Assembly: GCF_030519475.1 (NCBI RefSeq) | Contig: NZ_JAUMKD010000006.1 | Location: forward strand, 62,001-126,000 | DNA from: Micromonospora sp. C28SCA-DRY-2 | GTDB lineage: Bacteria; Actinomycetota; Actinomycetes; Mycobacteriales; Micromonosporaceae | Reading direction: 5' to 3' | Length of the DNA stretch: 64,000 nucleotides | Translations under genes and position numbers: made by a program | The notes under the pieces: model-generated | Database searches by the model: none | Seen by the model: the letters and a program-made list of their open reading frames with translations, nothing else | What the model was told of the DNA's origin: nothing | Part shown: one piece after another, positions 26,466 to 35,533 of the stretch | Numbering within the stretch: position 1 is the first letter of the stretch | Layout of the letters: every line of letters starts with the position of its first letter

Positions 26466-27872
26466 ATGCGCCATGAGTGGCACCAGCTGAGCCATCCCGC
26501 CGTGGGCAGCCCCGGCCTGCAGACCAGCCGTCCGACCGTCGACTCCGCCGAGGACGCGGCCCTCGGCCTGGACCGCTGGCGGGACCTGCCCCGGGCGCAG
26601 ACCCCGCCCTGGCCGGACCCGGCCCGGGTCGCCGAGGTCTGCAAGGTGCTCGACACCGTCCCGTCGGTGGTGGCGCCGTACGAGGTCGACCAGCTCCGGC
26701 AGCGGCTCGCGCTGGTCTGCGAGGGCAAGGCGTTCCTGCTCCAGGGTGGCGACTGCGCGGAGACCTTCGCCGACAACACCGAGAGCCACCTGCTGGCCAA
26801 CGCCCGCACCCTGCTCCAGATGGCGATCGTGCTCACCTACGGCGCGTCGCTGCCGGTGGTCAAGGTGGCCCGGGTGGCCGGCCAGTACACCAAGCCGCGC
26901 TCGCTGCCGACCGACGCCCGCGGCCTGCCCGCCTACCGGGGCGACATGATCAACTCGCTGGAGGCCACGCCGGACGCCCGGGTCGCCGACCCGCAGCGCA
27001 TGATCCGGGCGTACGCGAACTCGGCCGCCGCGATGAACATGCTCCGCGCGTACCTGGCCGGCGGGCTCGCCGACCTGCACGCGGTGCACGACTGGAACAA
27101 GGGCTTCGTGCGGAACTCGCCGGCCGGCGAGCGCTACGAGGCGATCGCCCGGGAGATCGACCGGGCGCTGGCCTTCATCCGGGCCTGCGGGATGACCGAC
27201 GACGAGGCGCTGCGCACGGTCACCCTCTACTGCTCGCACGAGGCCCTCGCGCTGGAATACGACCGGGCGCTGACCCGGGTCTCCGACCGCCGGGCGTACG
27301 GGCTCTCCGGGCACTTCCTCTGGATCGGCGAGCGCACCCGGCAGATCGACGGCGCGCACATCGACTTCATCTCCCGCATCGCCAACCCGATCGGGGTCAA
27401 GCTCGGCCCGACCACCACCCCGGACGAGGCGATCGAGCTCTGCGAGAAGCTCAACCCCGACAACATCCCCGGCCGGCTCACCCTGATCAGCCGGATGGGC
27501 AACCACCGGGTCCGCGACGCCCTGCCACCGATCGTGTCCAAGGTCACCGCGGCCGGCGCCAAGGTGGTCTGGCAGTGCGACCCGATGCACGGCAACACGC
27601 ACGAGTCGTCCAACGGCTACAAGACCCGGCACTTCGACCGCATCGTCGACGAGGTGCTCGGCTACTTCGAGGTGCACCGCGGCCTGGACACCCACCCGGG
27701 CGGCCTGCACGTCGAGCTCACCGGCGAGGACGTCACCGAGTGCCTCGGCGGGGCCCAGGGCATCGAGGACCTCGACCTGCCCGACCGGTACGAGACCGCC
27801 TGCGACCCTCGGCTGAACACCCAGCAGTCGCTGGAGCTGGCCTTCCTGGTGGCGGAGATGCTCCGTGGCTGA
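26466..27872 (+). CDS. aroG: Class II 3-deoxy-7-phosphoheptulonate (DAHP) synthase
   Basis: First enzyme of the shikimate pathway, joining phosphoenolpyruvate and erythrose-4-phosphate in the cytosol. The 468-residue sequence is of the plant-like class II type: LLQGGDCAETFADN, RVAGQYTKPRS, YCSHEALALEYDRALTR, LWIGERTRQIDGAHIDF, GVKLGPTTTPDEA and VVWQCDPMHGNTHES (metal and substrate ligands). It fits the length of mycobacterial AroG, which is feedback-inhibited by aromatic amino acids and works with chorismate mutase. The transcript is probably leaderless. The stop overlaps a start-linked repeat that leads into the threonine aldolase gene. Confidence 0.96.
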   Translation: MRHEWHQLSHPAVGSPGLQTSRPTVDSAEDAALGLDRWRDLPRAQTPPWPDPARVAEVCKVLDTVPSVVAPYEVDQLRQRLALVCEGKAFLLQGGDCAETFADNTESHLLANARTLLQMAIVLTYGASLPVVKVARVAGQYTKPRSLPTDARGLPAYRGDMINSLEATPDARVADPQRMIRAYANSAAAMNMLRAYLAGGLADLHAVHDWNKGFVRNSPAGERYEAIAREIDRALAFIRACGMTDDEALRTVTLYCSHEALALEYDRALTRVSDRRAYGLSGHFLWIGERTRQIDGAHIDFISRIANPIGVKLGPTTTPDEAIELCEKLNPDNIPGRLTLISRMGNHRVRDALPPIVSKVTAAGAKVVWQCDPMHGNTHESSNGYKTRHFDRIVDEVLGYFEVHRGLDTHPGGLHVELTGEDVTECLGGAQGIEDLDLPDRYETACDPRLNTQQSLELAFLVAEMLRG

Positions 27873-27915
27873 GGCGAGGAGTGAACTCGCGAGCCCCGCG
27901 GCCGCGAGCGCAGAC

Positions 27916-27918
<3 letters not shown>
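27870..27918 (+). repeat. Variant of the gene-linking repeat between aroG and the aldolase
   Basis: From the aroG stop to the aldolase ATG runs a sequence clearly related to the type B units (GCGAGGAGTG, GCGAGCCCCGCGG, GCGAGCGCAGAC). A GTG at 27881 opens a 12-residue reading frame whose TGA overlaps the ATG at 27916 as ATGA. A second GTG at 27865, in frame with the aldolase, overlaps the aroG stop. Confidence 0.7.
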
Positions 27919-28938
<1,020 letters not shown>

Positions 28939-28957
28939 CCCTCCGCCTTCGTCCGGC

Positions 28958-28995
28958 GAACGAGTGGCTGTTCCGCGGGGGACAGCCGCTCGTTC
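28958..28995. repeat. REP-like palindrome in a convergent gap
   Basis: A 14-bp stem with one mismatch (28958-28971 with 28982-28995; GAACGAGTGGCTGT arms) and a 10-nt loop, followed by CCGGAAGGTGCG. The same modules occur in degenerate form at 8508-8562. It sits between the convergent aldolase and endonuclease IV genes, so it may stop transcription both ways. Confidence 0.7.
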
Positions 28996-29034
28996 CCGGA
29001 AGGTGCGCGGCCGGCCACCCCGGGGTGAGGGCGG

Positions 29035-29910
29035 TCAGGGGTGGAGGCGGGTGAGGGTGGCGATGTCGGCGGCGTGCCCGACGTGCTTCTCCGTGGGCGT
29101 CTCCACCACGATCGGCAGGCCGGCGGTGGCCGGGTGCCGCATGAGCTCGGCGAACGCGGGCTCGCCGATGGTGCCCTTGCCGATGTTCTCGTGCCGGTCC
29201 CGGGTCGAGCCGCACAGGTCCTTCGAGTCGTTGGCGTGCACCAGCTTCAGCCGGTCGGGCCCGACCGTCGCCACCAGCGTGTCCAGGGTCGCCGTCATGC
29301 CGCCCTCGGCGGCCAGGTCGTGCCCGGCGGCCCAGGCGTGGCAGGTGTCGAAGCAGACCCCGAGCCAGGGGTGCCGGTCCACCGCGTCGAGGTAGGGCCC
29401 GAGCTGCTCCACCCGGGAGGCGAGCGAGCGGCCGCCACCGGCGCTCGGCTCCACCAGCAGCATCGGCCCGCCCTCGGCCGCGGCGCTGTCCAGCAGCGGC
29501 AGCAGCGCCTCGCGGACCTGCCGCATCGCCGCCTCGGCGTGCCCGGCGTCCACCGCGCTGCCGGCGTGGAACACCACCCCGCGGGCGCCGATCGCGGTGC
29601 CCCGGCGCAGCGCGTGGGCCAGCGTCAGTGCCGACCGCTCGACCGTCGCGGCGGTCGGCGAGCCGAGGTTGACCAGCAGCGACGCGTGGATGAAGACCGG
29701 TACGTCCCGTTCGGCGCAGCCGTCGCGGAACAGCGCGTCCTGGACCGGGTCGCCCGGCGGCAGCGCCCAGCCGCGGGAGTTCGAGACGTAGACCTGCACC
29801 ACCTCGGAGCGCGCCGCGTCGAGGTACGGCAGGGCCGCCCTGGCCAGGCCGCCGGAGGTGGGCGTGTGCGAGCCCACCCGCCGGCGTCCGTCGGGCTGTG
29901 CCGCGGTCAT
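29035..29910 (-). CDS. nfo: Endonuclease IV (AP endonuclease)
   Basis: A 291-residue zinc-dependent base-excision-repair enzyme that cuts DNA 5' to abasic sites. The metal ligands lie in the expected blocks: VFIHASLLVNLGSP, VVFHAGSAVDAGH, LLVEPSAGGGRSL (Glu), VCFDTCHAWAAGHDL (Asp/His), LVHANDSKD, DRHENIGKGTIG and the final IVVETPTEK (Glu). Sequence order and length match the family. The ATG overlaps the stop of the PASTA kinase gene by one base (TGATG), so it is the second gene of that operon. Linking a DNA repair enzyme with an envelope kinase is a matter of position; no joint role is known to me. Confidence 0.94.
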   Translation of the reverse strand: MTAAQPDGRRRVGSHTPTSGGLARAALPYLDAARSEVVQVYVSNSRGWALPPGDPVQDALFRDGCAERDVPVFIHASLLVNLGSPTAATVERSALTLAHALRRGTAIGARGVVFHAGSAVDAGHAEAAMRQVREALLPLLDSAAAEGGPMLLVEPSAGGGRSLASRVEQLGPYLDAVDRHPWLGVCFDTCHAWAAGHDLAAEGGMTATLDTLVATVGPDRLKLVHANDSKDLCGSTRDRHENIGKGTIGEPAFAELMRHPATAGLPIVVETPTEKHVGHAADIATLTRLHP

Positions 29911-31895
29911 CACAGGCACCCGAGGGTGACCTGGGTGCCCGGCGGCACCTGGCTGTTCTCGTTCGGGTTCTGGAAGCGCACGATGCCGTTCGGGTTGAAC
30001 TGCACGGCCACCGGGAAGCCCTGGCTCTCCAGCAGCTGTTTCGCCTGCGGGCAGGGCAGGTCGACCACCCGGGGTACCACCGTCAGCGGCGGGCCCTTGC
30101 TGATGTCCAGCTTGACCTGGGCGCCCTTCTCCACGCCGGTGCCGTCGGACGGGCTCTGCCCGAGGATCTCGTCCCGGGGCTTGTCGGAGTCCTTGTAGTT
30201 CTCCACCAGCACCAGGCCGAGCCGGTTCAGGGTCGCCCGGGCCTCGGTGAGGCTCTTGCCGACCAGGTTCGGCACCGAGACCGGGGCCCGGCCCTTGCTC
30301 AGGATGAGCGTGACCTTGGCGCCCGGCTTGACCTCGGTGCCCACCTTCGGGTTGGTGTCGATGACCACTCCGGCCGGCAGGTTGTCGTCGTAGCGCGCCG
30401 CACCCTTGACCGCCACCAGCTTCAGGTTGACCAGATCCGCCTCGGCCAGTTCGAAGTCCTTGCCGACCACGTCCGGCACCGGGAACCGCTCCGGACCCAG
30501 CGAGAGGGTGAGGGTGATCGTCCCGCCCTTGACGATCCGGCTCGCCGAGGCCGGGTCCTGCCCCAGCACGGCGTCCTTCGGGACCTGCTCGTCGTGGCGC
30601 GGCTCGGCGTACCTGAGGGTGAAGCCGGCGCGCTCGGCCTGCGCCTCCGCCTCGGCCTTGGTCAGGCTCACCAGCTGCGGGGCGACGGTGTAGCGGCCCA
30701 CGCCGAACCACCACCCGGTCAGGGCGGCGACCAGGCCGAGCACCACCACGGCCGCGGCGACGGCCTGCCGGCCGCGCCGGTCGGCCATCACCCGGGCGCG
30801 CAGCGCCACCAGCCGCGACCACAGGTCCTGCCCGTCCTCCGGGGCGGCCCGCCGCCGGCCGGCGCGGGGTCCGCCGCCCTCGGGCAGCCGGGCCCAGGAC
30901 GGCCGCTCGGCGGGCTTGACCGCCGCGACCACCATGGTCGGCTGGGCCACCGGCGGCTCGTCGGTCACCCGGCGCAGCACGGCGGTACGCGTGTTCGGGT
31001 TGCCCAGGTCGTCCCGGGCCACCTGCACCTCGGCCAGCAGGGCGCCGGCGTCGGTCGGCCGGGCGCCCGGGTCGCGCCGGGTGGCCCGGGCGACCAGGTC
31101 GTCGAGGACCTTCGGCAGGCCGGGCACCAGCGTCGACGGCGCCGGTACGTCCTGGTCGACGTGCTGCCAGGCGACCTCCACCGGGCGGTCCCCGTCGTAC
31201 GGGACCCGGCCGGTGAGCATCTCGAACAGCACGATGCCGGCGGAGTAGACGTCGGTGCGCGGGTCGGCGTGCCCGTCGGTGACCAGCTCCGGCGCGACGT
31301 ACGCCACGGTCGCCATCAGCTGGTTGCCCTGCGTCTCGTCGGCGCTCGCCTCGACCGCCCGGGCCAGCCCGAAGTCGGCCACCTTCACCACGCTGTCGAC
31401 CAGGTTGGCCACGCCGCCGGTCGGCGCCTCGGCGACCAGCACGTTCTCCGGCTTGACGTCCCGGTGCACCAGCCCGGCCCGGTGCGCGGCGGCGATCGCG
31501 GCGAGCATCTGCTCGAAGATGGCCAGCGCCTCGTCCGGGTTGAGCCGGCGCCGCTCGGCGAGCACCTCGCGCAGGGTGCGGCCGCGCACGTACTCCATGA
31601 CCAGGTAGGGCAGCCCGGAGTGGGTGCCCTGGTCGTAGACCGCCACCACGTTCGGGTGGGTCAGCCGGGCGATGGTCTTCGCCTCGTCGGTGAACCGCTC
31701 CAGGAACCCGGCCAGGCGGGCCCGCGCCTCCGGGGCCTGGGTCGGATGAATGATCTTTACCGCCACGGTGCGCTCCAGGCGCTCGTCGGTGGCGGTGTAC
31801 ACGGTCGCCATGCCGCCACGGGCCACGCGACCGCGGATGCGGTAGCGCCCGTCGATCAGCGAGCCCAGCAACGTGTCGGCGACCTGTGTGTCCAT
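29910..31895 (-). CDS. PASTA-domain Ser/Thr protein kinase, PknL-like
   Basis: A 661-residue membrane kinase. Residues ~15-280 form a Hanks-type kinase: glycine loop RVARGGMATVY, VAVKIIH (Lys), VHRDVKPENVLV (catalytic loop), KVADFGLARAV (DFG), and VAYVAPELVTDG. A disordered linker and one transmembrane helix (AVAAAVVVLGLVAALTGWWF) follow. Outside there are four or five PASTA repeats, recognisable by VPDVVGKDF, VPNLVGKSL and VPRVVDLPC. Such kinases sense cell-wall fragments and control growth. A divergent Rv2175c-like gene lies next to it, and from M. tuberculosis, PknL phosphorylates Rv2175c. This supports the PknL-like assignment. Confidence 0.93.
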   Translation of the reverse strand: MDTQVADTLLGSLIDGRYRIRGRVARGGMATVYTATDERLERTVAVKIIHPTQAPEARARLAGFLERFTDEAKTIARLTHPNVVAVYDQGTHSGLPYLVMEYVRGRTLREVLAERRRLNPDEALAIFEQMLAAIAAAHRAGLVHRDVKPENVLVAEAPTGGVANLVDSVVKVADFGLARAVEASADETQGNQLMATVAYVAPELVTDGHADPRTDVYSAGIVLFEMLTGRVPYDGDRPVEVAWQHVDQDVPAPSTLVPGLPKVLDDLVARATRRDPGARPTDAGALLAEVQVARDDLGNPNTRTAVLRRVTDEPPVAQPTMVVAAVKPAERPSWARLPEGGGPRAGRRRAAPEDGQDLWSRLVALRARVMADRRGRQAVAAAVVVLGLVAALTGWWFGVGRYTVAPQLVSLTKAEAEAQAERAGFTLRYAEPRHDEQVPKDAVLGQDPASASRIVKGGTITLTLSLGPERFPVPDVVGKDFELAEADLVNLKLVAVKGAARYDDNLPAGVVIDTNPKVGTEVKPGAKVTLILSKGRAPVSVPNLVGKSLTEARATLNRLGLVLVENYKDSDKPRDEILGQSPSDGTGVEKGAQVKLDISKGPPLTVVPRVVDLPCPQAKQLLESQGFPVAVQFNPNGIVRFQNPNENSQVPPGTQVTLGCL

Positions 31896-32048
31896 CGGCA
31901 GGCAGTCTATGTGTCCGGAGGGTGAAGGTTGAACAGGATGCTACAGCCGGGGGGCGAGCGCACCCGTTCCCGCCGCGCGCCACCTGCGGACATGGCCCCT
32001 TCGGGGTGCCGTTGACGCAGGCCCGGCGAGGCATGGCAGGGTGGTCGG

Positions 32049-32510
32049 GTGACCGACTCCGTACCCGCCGACCGGGGCGCGCCCGCCCCCGACCTCGCCG
32101 GCCCCGCCGACCCGGCCGACTGGCTGACCCTGCCGGACGTCGCCGAGCGCCTCGACGTGTCGATCAGCAAGGTGCACCAGATGGTCCGGGACCGGGAGCT
32201 GATCGCGGTCCGCCGCGACGGCGTCCGCCGGATCCCGGTGGACCTGGTGGCCAACCGTACGGTGCTCAAGCACCTGCCCGGCGTACTCACCCTGCTCGCC
32301 GACGCCGGCTACGACGACGAGGCCGCGCTGCGCTGGCTCTACGAGCCCGACGAGAGCCTCCCCGGCGCCACCCCCGCCGACGCGATGCTCCGGGACGCGC
32401 TGCTGGAGAACATCCACCGGGCCAACCTGGCTTCTTCCACCCCACCACCTCCCCGGGTCGCCCCGGTGATCATGGTTAGCGGGGGGGAAATGTCCGTTAC
32501 GGACCGCTAA
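32049..32510 (+). CDS. Rv2175c-like DNA-binding protein with a repeat-derived C-terminus
   Basis: A 153-residue winged-helix DNA-binding protein. The HTH lies in WLTLPDVAERLDVSISKVHQ and the following MVRDRELIAVRRDGVRRIPV, then a helical C-terminal domain (LPGVLTLLADAGYDDEAALR, RWLYEPDESLPG). It is an Rv2175c-type protein, a known kinase substrate, and lies divergently next to the PASTA kinase. The last 14 residues (VIMVSGGEMSVTDR) and the TAA stop are encoded by the REP-like palindrome at 32467-32521, so the native tail seems to have been replaced. A weak CAGGGT box 6 bp before the GTG and TTGACG further up suggest a leaderless promoter. Confidence 0.85.
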   Translation: MTDSVPADRGAPAPDLAGPADPADWLTLPDVAERLDVSISKVHQMVRDRELIAVRRDGVRRIPVDLVANRTVLKHLPGVLTLLADAGYDDEAALRWLYEPDESLPGATPADAMLRDALLENIHRANLASSTPPPPRVAPVIMVSGGEMSVTDR

Positions 32511-32521
32511 CCTCATGATCA
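32467..32521. repeat. REP-like palindrome overlapping a gene's 3' end
   Basis: Arms TGATCATGGTTAGCGG (32467-32482) and CCGCTAACCTCATGATCA (32504-32521) pair almost fully, with two extra bases in the second arm. A small inner hairpin (TCCG/CGGA) is present. The TAA stop of the Rv2175c-like gene lies in the second arm. Confidence 0.78.
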
Positions 32522-32553
32522 ACGTGCGGAAGCGGGGGGTGGGGGGGTGGGGG

Positions 32554-33636
32554 TTAGTCGGCGCGGCGGGTGGCGGCGATGGCTAGGTCTACCAGGGCCT
32601 GGCGGGCCTCGGTGTCCAGGTCGACGGTGGTCAGGGCGGCCAGCGCGGCGTCGGTGAGGGTGACGATCCGCTGCTCGGTACGGGCCAGCGCGCCGCAGGC
32701 GGTGATCAGCTCGCGGAGCCGGGCGACGCCCGCCTCGTCCAACTCCGGGTCACCCAGCCGGCCGAGCAGCAGCTCCCGGCCCGCCTCGTCGGTCGCCTCC
32801 AGGGCGGCCGCCACCAGGTAGGTGCGCTTGCCCTCGCGCAGGTCGTCGCCGGCCGGCTTGCCGGTCTGGGCCGGGTCGCCGAACACCCCGAGCACGTCGT
32901 CGCGGAGCTGGAACGCCTCGCCCAGCGGCAGCCCGTACGCCGAGTACGCGGTGCGCACGTCCGCCGCCGCGCCGGCCAGCGCGGCGCCGAGCAGCAGCGG
33001 CCGCTCGACCGTGTACTTCGCCGACTTGTAGCGGGCGACCTTGCCGGCCCGCTCCACCGAGGTGTCCCCGGTGGCCTGGGTCAGCACGTCGAGGTACTGC
33101 CCGACGGTCACCTCGGTGCGCATCTCGTCGAAGACCGGCCGGGCCCGGGCCACCGTGCCCGGCTCCAGCCCGGCCGAGTGCAGCAGCTCGTCGGACCAGA
33201 CCAGGCACAGGTCGCCGAGCAGGATCGCCGCCGCGTCGCCGAAGCCGTTCGGGTCCCCGCGCCAGCCGGCCGACCGGTGCCGGCTGGCGAACCGCCGGTG
33301 CACCGCCGGCTCGCCCCGCCGGGTGTCCGAGCGGTCCATCAGGTCGTCGTGGATCAGGGCGCTGGCCTGGACGAACTCCAGCGCGGCCAGGGCGCTCACC
33401 ACCTGGTCGGAGTCCACCCCGCCGGCGCCCCGGTAGCCCCAGTAGGCGAACGCCGGCCGGAGCCGCTTGCCGCCGCCGAGCACGAACGCCTCGATCGCCT
33501 CGGCGACCGGCGCCAGGGCGTCGTCGACCCCGGCCATCCAGGTGCGTTGGGTGGCCAGGAACTCGGCCAGGGCCTTGTCGACCCGTTGGCGCAGCCCGGC
33601 GCGGTCGACGGGGGAAACAGGAGCAGCGTCGGTCAC
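32554..33636 (-). CDS. Polyprenyl diphosphate synthase (IdsA-like)
   Basis: A 360-residue trans-prenyltransferase that chains isopentenyl diphosphate units onto an allylic starter in the cytosol. The first aspartate-rich motif is DDLMD in ALIHDDLMDRSDTRRG, and the second is FQLRDDVLGVFGD. GGGKRLRPAF precedes them, as expected. It could make geranylgeranyl diphosphate, the C20 precursor of the carotenoids encoded 4 kb away, or a longer respiratory chain precursor. Bulky residues upstream of the first motif do not settle the product length. Order with the neighbours matches idsA2 near pknL in mycobacteria. It is monocistronic on this strand, 9 bp from the next gene's end. Confidence 0.93.
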   Translation of the reverse strand: MTDAAPVSPVDRAGLRQRVDKALAEFLATQRTWMAGVDDALAPVAEAIEAFVLGGGKRLRPAFAYWGYRGAGGVDSDQVVSALAALEFVQASALIHDDLMDRSDTRRGEPAVHRRFASRHRSAGWRGDPNGFGDAAAILLGDLCLVWSDELLHSAGLEPGTVARARPVFDEMRTEVTVGQYLDVLTQATGDTSVERAGKVARYKSAKYTVERPLLLGAALAGAAADVRTAYSAYGLPLGEAFQLRDDVLGVFGDPAQTGKPAGDDLREGKRTYLVAAALEATDEAGRELLLGRLGDPELDEAGVARLRELITACGALARTEQRIVTLTDAALAALTTVDLDTEARQALVDLAIAATRRAD

Positions 33637-33645
33637 GCCCCGACG

Positions 33646-35031
33646 CTAGCCGGTCCACCTCCGTGCTGTCCTACCCGTGGGTATCCGACGCGCCGTGCCG
33701 GGGGTGCCGCGAGCCGGCGGCGCCGCCGAGCGGGGCCGGGTCGGGGGCGCCGCCGGCGCGCGGGGCAGGTACGGCCGGGCCGCCGCGACGAGCGCCGCGT
33801 ACCGCCGGACCGCCGGTTCGTGCCGGTGCCCGGCCAGCCGGCGACGCAGCTCGGAGAGCTGGCCGAGCGCCCGCGGCGAGCCGGCGCGGACCGCGTCCAG
33901 CAACGCCTCGCCGGCCACCGCGCAGGCCCGTTCGACCTCGCCGAGTTGCAGGTAGCCCCGGGCCAGCCAGCCGCCGTAGATCGCCGCGCCGCGCGGGTGC
34001 CCGCGCCGGCGAACGGCGGCCAGCGGCGCCTCGGCCGGACCGGGGCGGCCCAGCGCGACCAGGGTGCGCCCGGTCATCGCGGCCAGTTCCGCCCCGTCGA
34101 GCCAGTAGAGCCAGGACGGCTCCCGGCCGGGTTCCGGCGGCTCGTCGCCCGCGCGCCGCGCCCCGTCGAGGGCCTGCCGGGCCGCGGCGGCCCGCCCGTC
34201 GAGGGCGGCCGCCAGGGCCACCCGGTGCAGCAGCAGCGCCCGCAGGCCGGGCGTGGCGTGCCGGCGCACCCCGGCGTAGCCGGTGCGGGCCAGCACCAGC
34301 GCGCCGGCCGGGTCGCCGACGCCGGCCAGCAGGTGGCTGGCGGAGCCGAGCACGTGCCCGGCGAGCGGGACGTCGCCGGCCGCCGTGGCGGCCCGCAGCG
34401 CCAGGCGGTAGGCGTCCAGCCCGCCCGCCGGGTCCCCGGCGTCGGCGGCGAGCCAGCCGGCCAGCTGGGCGGACTCGGCCAGCACCGGCAGCAGCCGGCG
34501 GCGGGCCGCCGGGGTCGTCCCGGACAGCGCCCGGACCGCCCGCCGCAGCCGGCCGGCCGCCAGGCCGGCCAGGTCGGCCCCGCCGCACAGGTCGTCGAGC
34601 CGGCGCAGCTCGTCGGGCGGCCGCCGATCCCGGTCCGGCGGGTCGGGTTCCACCGGCCCGGGCGGCGCGGCGACCAGCAGGGCGGCGCGCGGGTCGGTCA
34701 GCCACCGCTGGGCCAGCGCGAGCAGCGCGGCTCGGGAGCGGGCGCCGGCACCGCGGACGGCCGGCGGGGTGCCCAGCGCCCGGGACCGGGCCGCGGCGGA
34801 GCGCAGCGGCTCGACCGGCGCCGCCAGCACGACGGCGAGCCAGCCGAGCCAGAAGTCACCGGGGACGCGCAGGTGCCGCTCCCACCGGGAGACCTCGTGC
34901 CGGCTCAGCGTCGGCACGCCGGCGGCGGCGCAGAGCTCGGCGGCCAGCCGTGGCTGGCTCCAGCCGCGAGCCAGCCGGAGCTGGGCGAGCAGCGGCCCGA
35001 GCAGCCGCGGGCCGGGCGGAAACGGCGTCAT
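33646..35031 (-). CDS. HTH regulator with long helical (TPR-like) sensor
   Basis: A 461-residue XRE-type regulator. The HTH (LLAQLRLARGWSQPRLAAEL and VPTLSRHEVSRWERHLRVPG) is within the first 60 residues. The remaining 400 are alanine- and arginine-rich helical repeats like the TPR sensor domains of actinobacterial regulators. These typically bind peptides, small signals or a partner protein. The C-terminal ~40 residues are proline/arginine-rich and probably disordered. The ATG at 35031 has a GGAGG site 6 bp upstream; an upstream start at 35097 would add a low-complexity segment. What it controls is unknown, though it sits next to the polyprenyl synthase gene. Confidence 0.82.
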   Translation of the reverse strand: MTPFPPGPRLLGPLLAQLRLARGWSQPRLAAELCAAAGVPTLSRHEVSRWERHLRVPGDFWLGWLAVVLAAPVEPLRSAAARSRALGTPPAVRGAGARSRAALLALAQRWLTDPRAALLVAAPPGPVEPDPPDRDRRPPDELRRLDDLCGGADLAGLAAGRLRRAVRALSGTTPAARRRLLPVLAESAQLAGWLAADAGDPAGGLDAYRLALRAATAAGDVPLAGHVLGSASHLLAGVGDPAGALVLARTGYAGVRRHATPGLRALLLHRVALAAALDGRAAAARQALDGARRAGDEPPEPGREPSWLYWLDGAELAAMTGRTLVALGRPGPAEAPLAAVRRRGHPRGAAIYGGWLARGYLQLGEVERACAVAGEALLDAVRAGSPRALGQLSELRRRLAGHRHEPAVRRYAALVAAARPYLPRAPAAPPTRPRSAAPPARGTPGTARRIPTGRTARRWTG

Positions 35032-35344
35032 GAAGGTCCTCCGGGCGGGCGTCGGCACGGCGGCGGCGCGCCCCGCCGGACGGGACCGCTGCGCCACCGA
35101 TCGGATCTCGACCCCCGCGCGCCCCCGGTGCGGCCGGTCCCCGGCCGACCCACCCGCGCTGGTCCATACCTACTCCCCGGGTACGACGCTTTCCGGCGCC
35201 CGTCGGCGCGAGCACCCCGGCGGCGACGGGTGCCGCCGCCGCGGCGGCGTGGGCGGGTTGGCGGCGGCGTCACCGGCCGGCTGCCGCGCGGTGCCGCCGG
35301 CCGCCGGGGGCCGGGCCGGCCCCCGGGTGGCCCGGGCACGGCGT

Positions 35345-35472
35345 TGCCGGGCGGCGGCCGGGACGCCCGGTGGCCCGGCGCACTCTGCCGGGTGGCGGCC
35401 GGGGCGGCCGGGTCGCGGCCGGGCGCTGCCGGGTGGCGGCCGGGTGGCTGCCGGGTCGCGCCCGGGCGGCCG
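35345..35472. repeat. G/C-only degenerate repeats in the 502-bp gap before metF
   Basis: Degenerate repeats of GCCGGGTGGCG and GCCGGGTCGCG, each about 11-12 bp, run over ~130 bp with very few A or T. The surrounding gap (35032-35533) contains no gene I can support; ORFs across it are arginine/proline/glycine-rich artefacts. It may be a slippage-derived low-complexity tract. Confidence 0.7.
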
Positions 35473-35521
35473 CGGTGTCCGACGGGGTGGGAAGGGCGTG
35501 GGTGCGATCGGCGCCGCCCGC

Positions 35522-35527
35522 TAGAGT
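35522..35527 (+). promoter_or_regulatory. -10 box of a leaderless metF promoter
   Basis: TAGAGT ends 6 bp before the metF GTG, with no ribosome-binding site in between. Confidence 0.6.
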
Positions 35528-35533
35528 CGGGGC

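Noticed and set aside
29035..32034. 999-codon minus-strand ORF spanning nfo and the PASTA kinase
   Set aside because: Its C-terminal third is genuine endonuclease IV, but the remainder is an off-frame shadow of the kinase gene.
35032..35521. Possible genes in the G/C-rich gap before metF
   Set aside because: Open frames exist on both strands but the translations are Arg/Pro/Gly repeats arising from the low-complexity DNA.
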